Shown here one piece after another: positions 39,503-49,324 of a DNA stretch of 64,000 nucleotides. How positions within the stretch are numbered: position 1 is the stretch's first letter; each line of letters begins with the position of its first letter. The translations under genes and the position numbers were made by a program. Origin of the DNA: Viscum album (Eukaryota > Streptophyta > Magnoliopsida > Santalales > Viscaceae); assembly GCA_963277665.1 (NCBI GenBank), contig OY728158.1:596712818-596776817 (forward strand), given 5' to 3'. The notes below the pieces were generated by a model, which saw only the letters and a list, made by a program, of their open reading frames with translations, was not told the DNA's origin and searched no databases.

Positions 39503-39928
39503 CGTTCATGGAGACGGTAGGCCGTACGTACGCATGAACGCTGTTTTCGTTTCCTTATTGAGTTGAATGGAATTATGTAGATGACATACATATATATACA
39601 CATAAATCCAGTATCATTATTATGTCATATATTTCATGATTACTTATTATATTTACTTTATAATCATACATGAATGGTTAAAGTGGAAAAGGAATCTCAT
39701 CGCGTCGTGGACACGGTAGTCCGTATGTACGCACGAGCGATGATATCATTCTCATGATCATGGGACTGTATTGGAGTGTATGTATACTATTTTAGAATCA
39801 ATATCACTTTAAAATAATCATATATAGTTATTATTTACACCATTATACCCATTCAAGTAAGGTGGTGGTGGAAAATAAATTTCACCACGGCGTAGAGATG
39901 GTATTCCGTACGCACGCACGCGCGGGGA
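39503..39928 (-). other. Three GTAC-loop hairpins in B 3' LTR
   Basis: Hairpins lie at 39503-39540, 39697-39743 and 39882-39928, spaced 194 and 185 bp. All share a loop with an ACGG/CCGT mini-stem and CGTACGTACG or a close variant. The outer stems differ yet pair. Copy 1 has CGTTCATG with CATGAACG. Copy 2 has TCATCGC-G-TCGTG with CACGA-GCGATGA. Copy 3 is worn. Confidence 0.7.
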
Positions 39929-40262
39929 TTTCATTTTCCGTAGGATGGATAGATGGTAAAATATGGTTGTTTAATACTTATAAAAACATATCAGTATATT
40001 ATTGATATTGATTTTATTAATTCATAATGAAACAACCTAAGAAGAAGTAGTGGAAGAAGAAATAAAGGTGAAAGAATCGGTAGTGGAAATTACCTCTTCT
40101 TTGAAGCGCCTCTTTGAGATCTCCTTTTAGGGCACTAAAATTGGTCTTTGAGAAAGACCAGAACCTCTAGGATATTGATAGGGAAGTGGAGAAGATAATT
40201 TGGCAGGGTTTGTCCGAGCTGGAAGGCTCAATGTTGTGTGAGGAAGAGAGGGAGGAGGTGCC

Positions 40263-40270
40263 CTTTTATA
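40263..40270 (-). promoter_or_regulatory. TATA box of B 3' LTR
   Basis: Minus strand TATAAAAG, followed by GGCACC, about 170 bases upstream of the predicted donor. Confidence 0.6.
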
Positions 40271-41954
40271 AGGGAGGAGAGGGGTACCTTTGGAATAACT
40301 AAAACTATTATTTTATTATAAAGTCAAATTCGGTTTTAAATAGCTCCAAATTTATTTATTTAGAAGCTAAGGTGGGGATGGGTCTAGATACTCTCATCCA
40401 ATATAATTTAGACAAGTTTAGGTTCCTATTTTAACCTTATCATTTATATTTCACATTAAGTTAAATAATTTTACTTTTACCGTGTCTTCTTGTGTTCTTA
40501 TACTATAAGGTTAATAAACTTTCTACAAACAGCCAAAAGAACCCCAAGTTGTTTATTATTAATATATATAACCTTATATAAGTCATTCGGCCGAACCTTA
40601 GATTTTTAGGAATAAAATAACAATTAATAATATAATATTTGTTTTAAAAACTATTTTATGTCAATTTTGACACTATTTAGTAATTTATTTTTGTGAAAAT
40701 CATAACAGAATGATTAGTTCGAAAAACATTAATTAAATTTATACTAACATGCCATGTTAACCAATAAAATTTGTGTAATTCATAAAAAGTTTCAAATTAC
40801 ATTTATTTGGGTATTCAAAACATCAATTATGTCAATATTTCATTAATAAGATAATTACTGCATCATCGTTGTCTCATAAATAAATTAAAATATTTAATGT
40901 CTAAAAATTAAAAATAAAATAATATTATGTAGGAAATCTCCTTATATTTCTAATGAATATTTATAGTAGAATTTATATTATGTATAACCCTGTATTAAAA
41001 ATTACTTACTTATTAAACTTTGATTTTAATTATTTAAACCCTTCTTTAAATAAATTAATAATAAATGTCCTAATATAATCCACGTGGGCCTAAATGGTCG
41101 TATTTTATTTCTAAGGATGTTTTTGGACGAATTACACTTTTCCAATAGAATTAGGACATGTGTTAGGGTAATAATAATATCATTTTTACCCTTAATTACC
41201 CTATTTACTTTTAACCGTGGTAAAAAAAGTAAAAAGTTACTATTCACCAAAAATTATTTTCATCTCATTGAACCACATTTTAGTCCTTGATATTAACCAT
41301 GTCTCTCAGATTTTCGAAATTCCACTCACAGAAGCGGTAAAATTAAGTTTTATAAAAAATTCAGTTTTTTTAACTACCACTTAGTGGTTTCACTATTCAT
41401 CAAAAAATGAAAGTTTCCAGAAAAATACCAAATATTAGGCCTAAGCTATATTTGATATTAAGAATTCAAAAATGATGCTTATTTTACCAAATTCAGATCA
41501 TATCAATTGCATTAATTAATTTAAAAAATTAGTCCACGTCGTCAAAACAAATAGCGTGTTTTTAAGAGATAATAACTATCAAAAAGATTGACACTTGTTT
41601 ATAACTGGTTTAAATGTGAAATTACATCCAATGACCAACATTTTATTAAATTGTAAAAATATATTCTAAATATACTTTAAAACCACTCAAATTAATAATT
41701 TATCACTATTAATTATTTCTATTAAAAAAGTTCTTTTTAATTAAAATTTTGTAATTTTCACTATTCATCAGAATATGAAAGTTATCCGAAATGTACCAAA
41801 ATTTTACCCTAAGTTAATTTCGATATTCCGAATCCAAAAATGAAGTCCATTTTGAAAAATAAAATTTACAAAATTTCAAAAAGTGGTTATTACTATTCAT
41901 AACGGCTAGTTTTAATATTATTTTAATAGCATATCGTTGTTTAGTGAAACTCGG

Positions 41955-42064
41955 TATTGCGTACTACACACGCTATCGAGGAAGGTCACGATTGCGTGTA
42001 ATGCAAGGAAAGTCAAGGATGCGTGTTGTGCAAGCTCCTTTTGGTGTTGCGTACAACACAAGAC
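41955..42064 (-). repeat. Four-copy TTGCGT...CAAG repeat at start of B 3' LTR
   Basis: TTGCGTACTACACACG, TTGCGTGTAATGCAAG, ATGCGTGTTGTGCAAG and TTGCGTACAACACAAG lie within 110 bp of the U3 terminus. Each has partial dyad symmetry (TTGxGT/ACxCAA). The other B LTR has the same set at 59131-59236. The layout is enhancer-like. Confidence 0.6.
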
Positions 42065-42107
42065 ATTAATGAAAAGAATATTTTTCATAAAATCTCAGGG
42101 TGTTACA

Positions 42108-42122
42108 TTCTACCCCCCTTAA
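42108..42122 (-). other. Polypurine tract of element B
   Basis: Minus strand AAGGGGGGTAGAA immediately before the LTR start. Upstream is TTTCGAGGGCGAAATTCAT, the usual tail of plant gypsy polyproteins. So a trace of the pol 3' end remains although pol is gone. Confidence 0.65.
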
Positions 42123-43312
42123 AATGAATTTCGCCCTCGAAATTCGTCAGGGTTATATATGGTTTACTACTTGAAAGTTTCATCAATAGAAACCCACATC
42201 ATAAAAAGGAATACCAAAACCATTCTTTAAAAACAATAGTATGAAACTTAACAGTTACCCAAATAAACTAATCATTGGTTTTCCACATAGGTGAAAATAT
42301 GGATATGGAAGAGAAATCTAACCATCTTGTTCTGATGGAGAGTGGTAGAGAACATGGCTATGGAAAATCCAGCAATCACAAAGCCATAAACTTGTGACGA
42401 TCTAAGGTACCGTCTGATTCATTAGATATAAGAGCACTAGGACAACATTTTTGGTTTTCAAGATCATTTCCCTAAAGTTGATGAAATTGGAATTAGAAGA
42501 AATACTTTCGTGATTTTGGTATAGTTTCACCATTTTTCATTCTTTGGAAAATTTCCACTTCATCTCTTAAATAAATGATGTTGAATTTTTCATTCGTGAT
42601 GTGTTAGCAAATCATGTGATAGAATGATTGGTCATTCCATCTGTCTCAATCAAAAGGTTCGAAAAGTTATCAAAAAAAAATACAGAAGTCCATCTATAGT
42701 GAGATTAATCATATATGGTTCCTAAAATGGACTTATACTTCATATATCATACTGCTTAATAAAATAAAACTAGTTTCTACTAAACAGGGACTTCCTGTAG
42801 GCCAGTGGTAGGCGATAAAGGACAGTCGCACTTCGGTTGTGGGTTCGATTCCCACAGCCTTGTCCGATGCGATGGGCTGTCGCCCGTCCTGCTGGTTGTC
42901 CTTTTTCTAAAACTACATTACTATAACATCCCATCAATAATATCAAAAAAAATTATCCTTAAACAATACTAACTTATGTCCAACATTGTCCATTCCAATC
43001 TTTAGGCTTATCTATAATACTCCTGTCCATTCTCATATTATAGTGAAAACGATTACCAAAGATTTCATATAACAAGCATGTTAATACCATCGTTGATCCC
43101 CGTATAGCATGAGATATGTCTTGTTGGTCACATTACAAACATTCAAAGGCCTTAATCATGTATTCTATTGAAAAATGAATACCTATTGAACCTTAGTGAA
43201 AACATTAATGCAGTTAAAAGTTAACACTTTCCATATATCAAAATCCTCAAAATTCTATATACTCAAACAATGATATCACTTAGTCCTTATATCAATCATG
43301 AGCTCATGAATA
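42123..43312 (-). other. B internal 3' part, non-coding, with SINE
   Basis: No frame here shows pol motifs and none is long. It is the right half of B's internal region after gag in transcription order, cut from the gag by element C. The only recognisable item is the SINE at 42785-42905. Confidence 0.5.
42785..42905 (+). mobile_element. tRNA-derived SINE
   Basis: An A-box-like TAGGCCAGTGG (42798) is followed 44 bases later by a B box GGTTCGATTCC (42842-42852), the spacing of a pol III tRNA promoter. The B box lies in a T-arm-like hairpin (GTGGG-TTCGATT-CCCAC). No acceptor stem forms, so it is not a tRNA gene. The body ends in a T run (CCTTTTTC) as in Au-type plant SINEs. CTAAA on both sides may be the duplication. 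GC content is far above the surroundings. Confidence 0.6.
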
Positions 43313-43317
43313 CTATC
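43313..43317. other. Target-site duplication of C, left copy (CTATC)
   Basis: CTATC directly precedes LTR 1 (TGATAG...) and recurs at 53528-53532 directly after LTR 3 (...GCGCCA). A single duplication for the whole triple-LTR block means one integration site. Confidence 0.85.
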
Positions 43318-44015
43318 TGATAGAGCAAATATTTTCAATTAATTTATATTGAATATCATTGTTTTAAACCCACAAAATTGTTCCTCTAAGATGAATTGTT
43401 TCATTTTTATGATAATGGTGTTATTTTGAGCTGAATAGTAAAAATTGGCCATTTTGGATTTTTAATAGTTTTAAATTATTTCGGTAGATTGGCCATAACA
43501 TTATCTACACTGATCCAAATTGCAAATTTATTTCTTTTTCCGATTCTCCACATCCGGGGCTTCATTTACTATATTTGGACCAAAATCTGAATCGGCCATA
43601 GGGAAGCTCAAAAAAAGATCACAAGTTGGCTCAAGAAAACTGTTTTCAGTTCATCCTAGTTTTGATGTGGGATCCATAACTCATCCACTGTGGGGCCAAA
43701 GTTTGTGAAATTCAGTGGGTGGACGCGCAAGGCGTTTTGGAGAATCTTTTATGAAGGAATAACCGAGTGAATCGGCCGTTTATGGGGCCATTAAAGCACC
43801 CTAATCCGGAGGAGTTCGTTTTGAAGAGTCTAACTGGACAGAATAAATGCTCATAGTAAAACAGTCATAACTCTCGTAATACATGTCCAAATCCGCTGAA
43901 CTTTTGAGGGGACACGGCCAAGGGAATTATGAACAACATTCATGAAGGGCTCAACGCGTGAAGATGTCATTTAATGGGGATAGAACGCGTCGACATTCGG
44001 GGTAAGAATTCTTGC

Positions 44016-44023
44016 TATAAAAG
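44016..44023 (+). promoter_or_regulatory. TATA box, C LTR 1
   Basis: TATAAAAG followed by GAGGAGAGCTCCACC. The same box is at 48315-48322 (LTR 2) and 52614-52621 (LTR 3). Confidence 0.65.
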
Positions 44024-44384
44024 GAGGAGAGCTCCACCCTCTCAAGGCATCCATTCTCCACCCCATTCCTTCCGGGACACCAAGAAGAAGATCTTTTCGG
44101 TTTTATTTATTATTTATTTTCTTTTTCATAGTTTTTTAATGCCTTCTTCTTCCCCATTCAACTCGATTACCCTTACCATGATGGGGTAAACTTTTGAAGT
44201 GATTGGGGAAGGGTTGGTTTTCTACATTGTAATGCTTGAGTTCTTGCACGCAATTGAATAAATTCCGTTCTTCTTCAAAGTTGTTATCAATTTCATATAG
44301 AGGATTTTATAATAAAGTTCGATCGTTCTTGATTATTAATTACATTATTGATTTTTGCCTTGGTAAAATAATCAATATCTCCCT

Positions 44385-44432
44385 CCACTAATTTCTGGTT
44401 TATATACGATGGAATAAACCAGGAATTAGTGG
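44385..44432 (+). other. 19-bp-stem hairpin, C LTR 1
   Basis: CCACTAATTTCTGGTTTAT and ATAAACCAGGAATTAGTGG pair over 19 positions with one G-U, around a 10-base loop. It lies about 360 bp after the TATA box, so it should be transcribed. Confidence 0.75.
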
Positions 44433-44933
44433 TGAAGTACTCGATGATCGTCAGTACATGTAAACGGTGTAGTGAATACTCTTGATTGTTTGGGATAAAC
44501 AAAACCCGATTGGGTATTGCCCATTTCAATTAAGGATATTCAATACAACTATTTTACACATGGAAGGAGAGTTGACCAAACCGAGATCTTGTAAGGTTTT
44601 CTCTCACAATAACAATTTCACCAAGGAAGTGAGAGGAAACGATTGTGGAAACTCATTTTAATCAACTAAGAAGAAGTGGTTTGAATTAAATTGAACAAGT
44701 ATAGCATTATAATTAGGAAACTGACCCCGACCTAATCACCCTTTTAATTTCATAGTTTTTCAATCATTTGAATTTCAAATTTCCTTTCACAAAATTTTTT
44801 TCCCCCGTTTTAAAGTGACAAACCGTTTTGTGTGCACTCCTCTTCGGGAGACATCCTAGGTCAACCACATTACTACATTTTAACTTAGGAAATAATTGTT
44901 TTGCCACGCCCTACGACAGGCGTGTGCCAAACT

Positions 44934-44950
44934 TGGCGCCGTTGCCGGGG
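44934..44950 (+). other. Primer binding site 1 of element C (tRNA-Asp)
   Basis: TGGCGCCGTTGCCGGGG is a 17-base complement of the 3' end (with CCA) of plant tRNA-Asp. It begins four bases after LTR 1. Confidence 0.85.
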
Positions 44951-45025
44951 AGGTAGTGCCGCAATATATTTTTAAATTTTTGACATTTTTTTTTCTTAAA
45001 AAAACAAAAATAAAATCTTTCCATA

Positions 45026-45886
45026 ATGAATTCAAATGATTATTATTCTACATGGAATGAAAATTACTCACAGGTTCAAGAAGAAGTCTACACTGAGGAG
45101 GCCCTCCAACGAAGAGCTGATGCACTATTGATATTGTTCAAGCAGGTGGAAAGAGGCATAACAACATGGATCTCACCGGAAGATTTGATGGCCATAGTCA
45201 ATGAACTCCAAGTTGACTTAAAACTATTCAAGGCCAAAAAGGAAGTGTCACTGGTCTTCCCAGATTTCACTGAAGACATCCATGAAGTTGAATCCAATCT
45301 CGAGGTGGAGGAGCATGACTACCTACCTCAATCCAGCGATAATCAACTCCAAGAGGCACTTTCAAATCAAGAAGAGATTCAAGATGAACCAACTCAGGGA
45401 GATGATACATTTTTGAACTCAAATTCATTTAATTTTGTTGAAACTAATTTGAGTATAACTCCCAATTGTTTTGAATTTTCAGAATCAGATGACTCCTATT
45501 ATGCCCTAGAGGATGAAGAGAGAAAAAAAGATGCACCTGTTGAGGAACACCTAGAGCTACCGGAAGTCATGGAATATCTATTGGAGGAGCCCAATCATGA
45601 AGAGATCCAAGTTGCTGAGCCTGAGGAAAATAGACAAGAGGATGAAGCCTCCTTGAAGCCAGCACTAGAAGAAAAGATGGTTGCACAAGTAGCAACAAAA
45701 GAAGAAGAGGTTCCCTACTTCATCCTAACCCCACCATGCAAGTTGTACCAAATTGTGAAGGGGGTGGATCTGGTGTACTCTATTCATGGAGTCCTCATCA
45801 ACAAAAACAATGAAAATCAAGCTAGGAGGAGCCACATGTGGTGGTTCAAATCAAAGAAACCTCATCCACCATCAGATTGGGGATAA
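45026..45886 (+). CDS. Unknown 286-aa ORF of element C, unit 1 (intact)
   Basis: This is the only sizeable uninterrupted frame of the window. It starts at the first ATG, about 75 bases after the primer site. Residues 1-85 are mixed and look helical (YTEEALQRRADALLILFKQV, ISPEDLMAIVNEL). Residues 86-225 are strongly acidic, rich in Glu, Asp, Gln and Asn, and probably disordered. The C-terminal 60 residues are conserved-looking and basic (FILTPPCKLYQIVKGVDLVY, then RRSHMWWFKSKKPHPPSDWG). There is no zinc knuckle, DSG or polymerase motif. By position it is a gag-like or accessory protein, but I do not recognise a family. The unit 2 copy is broken. Confidence 0.6.
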   Translation: MNSNDYYSTWNENYSQVQEEVYTEEALQRRADALLILFKQVERGITTWISPEDLMAIVNELQVDLKLFKAKKEVSLVFPDFTEDIHEVESNLEVEEHDYLPQSSDNQLQEALSNQEEIQDEPTQGDDTFLNSNSFNFVETNLSITPNCFEFSESDDSYYALEDEERKKDAPVEEHLELPEVMEYLLEEPNHEEIQVAEPEENRQEDEASLKPALEEKMVAQVATKEEEVPYFILTPPCKLYQIVKGVDLVYSIHGVLINKNNENQARRSHMWWFKSKKPHPPSDWG

Positions 45887-46190
45887 TCAATTACAACTGG
45901 CCCTCTGGAGGCAGTCAAAACCCAGGGCCCACTTGGGGGATTAAACCAAGTTTTATCCTTCTATTCTCATCCTATTTCTATTTTTATTTCTTTCAATAAA
46001 TATCTTATGTTTTCTTTTGTTCTTTTATTTGTAGGTTTTCAGAGTGCAACACTTGGAAGCTTAACTCATTGCTGCACTATGAATAAATCAGGTTGGACCT
46101 CTCTTTCACATTTTCTTGCTGTTGTGATTCAATCGGAAATCTTCTTACATGTTAAATCCACTTGAATGCATCAAGGACACTGCATCATTT

Positions 46191-46205
46191 AAGTGTGGGG
46201 GAGGG
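46191..46205 (+). other. Internal polypurine-like box 1, unit 1
   Basis: AAGTGTGGGGGAGGG, nearly identical to the start of the true polypurine tract before the LTR. Unit 2 has it at 50489-50503. Confidence 0.6.
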
Positions 46206-46843
46206 AACCTTTGTAGTATAGGATTTTCATTTGATGTTTGTTTTCACAAAATAAAAAAAATCGTGTGTTTTTAAATTTTTGTGTGTTTATTTTTCAATTT
46301 TTGGTGTGTTTCTGAAACTTTTGAGCTGAAAATATTATCAATAACATTTTTGAAACCCATGTCAATGAGTGAACCAGTCTATTTCATGAAACTGATCTTA
46401 AATGAATGCTGAAATAACTTTGTTTCAAGTTCAAATCTTTTAGAATTTCATGAAAAGTACACTGATTTTTGAAACCCATGCCATATTTCACTGTCTATAT
46501 CTTTGAAATCACTTTCCTGTGAGGCTTCTGAACCATATTTGTCATATTCTTTTCATTCACCTCATTTCTTGAGAGAACCAGACCATTCTTGCTTTAACCA
46601 GAATTTGATTTATTCCTTTCAAAACTTGAGGGTTGGGGTACGTGTGTTTTAAATGATTGAGGCATTTATTTGGTTTGAAGCCCCCTTTTCAAAATAATCC
46701 TTTTCATTTTGGCACACCTTTACATTTATCCTTCATTGTAGCCCCTAGTAGCCATGAATTTCCTGTTAGGTTAGCCACATTACAAGCCAATTTTCCCTAT
46801 CATAGCTGCTCTTAAAGTAAAATTGCATGATCTAGTTGAACTT

Positions 46844-46857
46844 AAGTGTGGGGGAAG
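46844..46857 (+). other. Internal polypurine-like box 2, unit 1
   Basis: AAGTGTGGGGGAAG, a second internal copy. The unit 2 equivalent is 51142-51155. Confidence 0.6.
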
Positions 46858-46946
46858 ATGTCTTGTGGTGTACTACCACATTTGGTTATACTTTGGGTGG
46901 AAAATAAATTGTGGAAGAGATGTGTGTGATGCTGAAAAATTATTCT

Positions 46947-47048
46947 GTTGAAAGCTGTGCCTTTTCTGGAGCTTTTATGACAAGAGAAGCTGTGCCTTTA
47001 TGGAGCTTCCAATGTAAAAAGAAAGCTGTGCCTATCTGGAGCTTTAAA
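46947..47048 (+). repeat. Triplicate GCTGTGCCTTTCTGGAGCTT repeat
   Basis: Three imperfect copies (GCTGTGCCTTTTCTGGAGC, GCTGTGCCTTTATGGAGC, GCTGTGCCTATCTGGAGC). They repeat in unit 2 at about 51250-51345. They fall in a 62-residue frame kept in both units (46911-47099 and 51209-51397), which could be chance. Confidence 0.6.
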
Positions 47049-47602
47049 AAAATCATGTTTGAAAAGATTGAAATGTTGGTTGCTGAGCTGATTGAATGAT
47101 GATGGAGCCTATTTTCAACAAAGGGGAAGTGAAGGAGACCATATTTGAGTGAAAACTAGAATCTTGCAATTTTTCTTCAATAAGAGCCAAGCCTTCCTTT
47201 TTCGGCCTCAGAAATTTTAACATATAAATCCTACCAACCGGAAGCCACAGAACAACCCTGAAAAGTCCTCATGAGAAACACATGTTCTTAACTCACATCG
47301 GGTAGAGAAGTAGGAATTTATCAAACCTATGGTGACTCTTGTGTGAGTTTGGATGAGAAAAACCTTGTTCAGCCTTTACATTTGTGAGATGAGAGAAAAT
47401 TCATGTGAGGTAGGTGTTTTGTGTGCATGGGATAAGAAATGAAGTGGAAATATATTAAAATCTTAAATTGAGAACTTGAAATAGCAGTTTTTGTTGAGGC
47501 ATGATATCTTTTTGTTTCTTGAAATTGATTTGATTGATCTCATTGATATGTGTTTTGATTTTGATTTGATTTGATTTTTACTTGTCCAGGAGTCCAAGTG
47601 CT

Positions 47603-47616
47603 AAGTGTGAGGGAAT
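47603..47616 (+). other. Polypurine tract, unit 1 (mutated)
   Basis: AAGTGTGAGGGAAT directly before LTR 2. The G run is broken by one A compared with unit 2. Confidence 0.7.
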
Positions 47617-48314
47617 TGATAGAGAAAATATTTTCAATTAATTTATATTGAATATCATTGTTTTAATCCCACAAAATTGTTCCTCTAAGATGAATTGTTT
47701 CATTTTTATGATAATGGTGTTATTTTGAGCTGAATAGTAAAAATTGGCCATTTTGGATTTTTAATAGTTTTAAATTATTTCGGTAGATTGGCCATAACAT
47801 TATCTAAACTGATCCAAATTGCAAAATTCTTTTTTTTTCAGATTCTCCACATCCAGGGATTCATTTAATATATTTGGACCAAAATCTGAATCGCCCATAT
47901 GGAAGCTCAAAAAAAGCTCACAAGTTGGCTCAAGAAAACTGTTTTCAGTTCTTCCTAGTTTTGATGTGGGATCCATAACTCATCCACTGTGGGGCCAAAG
48001 CTTATGAACATCGGTGGGTGGACGCGCAAGGAGTTTTGGAGAATCTTTTATGAAGTAATCACCGAGTGAATTGGCCGTTTATGGGGCCATTAAAGCACCC
48101 TAATCCAGAGGAGTTCGTTTTGGAGAGTCTGACTACACAGAATAAATGCTCATAGTAAAACGGCCATAACTCTCGGAATACATGTCCAAATCCGCTTCAA
48201 TTTTTAGGGGACACGGCCAAGGGAATTATGAACAACATTAATGAAGGGCTCAACACGTGAAGATGTCATTTAATGGGGCTAGAACGCGTCGACATTCGCG
48301 GGAAGAATTATGGC

Positions 48315-48322
48315 TATAAAAG
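48315..48322 (+). promoter_or_regulatory. TATA box, C LTR 2
   Basis: TATAAAAG in the same context as LTR 1. It would drive transcription into unit 2. Confidence 0.65.
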
Positions 48323-48683
48323 GAGGAGAGCTCCACCCTCTCAAGGCATCCATTCTCCACCCCATTCCTTCTGGGACACCAAGAAGAAGATCTTTTCGGT
48401 TTTATTTTTTATTTATTTTCTTTTTCATAGTTTTGTAATGCCTTCTTCTTCCCCATTCAACTCGATTACCCTTACCATGGTGGGGTAAACTTTTGGAGTG
48501 ATTGGGGAAGGGTTGGTTTTCTACATTGTAATGCTTGAGTTCTTGCACGCAATTGAATAAATTTCTTTCTTTTTCAAAGTTGTTTTCAATTTCATATAGC
48601 GGATTTTATAATCAAGTGCGATCGTTCTTGAATATTAATTACATTATTGATTTTTTCCTTGGTAAAATAATCAATATCTCCCT

Positions 48684-48731
48684 CCACTAATTTCTGGTTA
48701 ATATACGATGGAATAAACCAGGAATTAGTGG
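48684..48731 (+). other. Hairpin, C LTR 2
   Basis: Same stem-loop as in LTR 1 with a two-base change near the loop. The outer 15 pairs are kept. Confidence 0.7.
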
Positions 48732-49232
48732 TGAAGTACTCGACGATCGTCAGTACATGTAAAAGGTGTGGTGAATATTCTTGATTGTTTGGGATAAACA
48801 AAACCCGATCGGGTATTGCCCATTTCAATTAAGGATATTCAATACAACTATTTTACACATGGAAGGAGAGTTGACCAAACCGAGATCTTGGTAAGGTTTT
48901 CTCTCACAATAACAATTTCACCAAGGAAGTGAGAGGAAACGATTGTGGAAACTCACTTTAATCAACTAAGAAGAATAGGTTTGAATTAAATTGAACAAGG
49001 ATAGCATTATAATTAGGAAACTGACCCCGACCTAATCACCCTTTTAATTTCATAGTTTTTCAATCATTTGAATTTCAAATTTCCTTTCACAACATTTTTT
49101 CCCCCGTTTTAAAGTGACAAACTGTTTTGTGTGCACTCCTCTTCGGGAGACATCCTAGGTCAACCACATTACTACATTTTAACTTAGGAAATAATTGTTT
49201 TGCCACGCCCTACGACAGGCGTGCGCCAAACT

Positions 49233-49249
49233 TGGCGCCGTTGCCGGGG
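49233..49249 (+). other. Primer binding site 2 of element C (tRNA-Asp)
   Basis: TGGCGCCGTTGCCGGGG, identical to site 1, four bases after LTR 2. Confidence 0.85.
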
Positions 49250-49324
49250 AGGTAGTGCCGCAATATATTTTAAAATTTTTGACATTTTTTTTTCTTAAAA
49301 AAACAAAAATAAAATCTTTCCATA

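Larger units (their letters stand above)
38106..40093 (-). other. Predicted leader intron inside B 3' LTR
   Basis: Minus-strand donor AAGAAGAG|GTAATTTCC; acceptor TTTTCTTTTCCCCAG|GATATAAAG, preceded by CCTTACTGAGCA and GAGCTCACCCTTTT. Length is 1988 nt. The other LTR has the same sites (55289-57274). Confidence 0.5.
37900..42107 (-). mobile_element. Element B 3' LTR (4.2 kb)
   Basis: On the minus strand it starts TGTAACACCCTGAG at 42107 and ends ...TAAA at 37900. It is co-linear over its full length with 55084-59283. It carries U3 repeats, a TATA box at 40263-40270, a predicted intron (38106-40093) and three hairpins. The 3' terminus looks non-canonical (TATA or TAAA rather than CA) but is fixed by the duplication and the primer-site junction. 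Confidence 0.85.
43318..44929 (+). mobile_element. Element C LTR 1
   Basis: TGATAGAGCAAAT...GTGTGCCA, 1612 bp. It holds a TATA box (44016-44023), a 19-bp-stem hairpin (44385-44432) and an AATAAA near 44256. Several diagnostic sites (GAATCGGCCG, GCTGAACTTTTGAG) differ from LTRs 2 and 3, which agree with each other there. Confidence 0.88.
47617..49228 (+). mobile_element. Element C LTR 2 (middle)
   Basis: TGATAGAGAAAAT...GTGCGCCA, 1612 bp, shared by both units. TATA box at 48315-48322. The hairpin at 48684-48731 is slightly damaged (GGTTAAT for GGTTTAT). ACCCGATCGGGT, a perfect palindrome, is present as in LTR 3. Confidence 0.88.

Noticed and set aside
39503..39928. Hammerhead ribozymes (as in plant retrozymes)
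   Set aside because: The CTGATGA and GAA core elements are absent on both strands of the hairpins. Only the stem-loop layout is reminiscent.
42785..42905. Possible functional tRNA gene
   Set aside because: The B box and T-arm are good, but no acceptor stem can form and the sequence continues to a SINE-like T tail.
43974..44189. 71-residue frame present in all three C LTRs
   Set aside because: It spans the TATA box and transcription start, and is kept only because the LTRs are copies.
44293..44529. 78-residue antisense frame present in all three C LTRs
   Set aside because: It is antisense to the leader and overlaps the hairpin. Its conservation follows from LTR copying and it has no family signal.
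46911..47099. 62-residue frame kept in both C units
   Set aside because: It consists largely of a triplicate nucleotide repeat, and the units are recent copies of each other. Coding is not supported.
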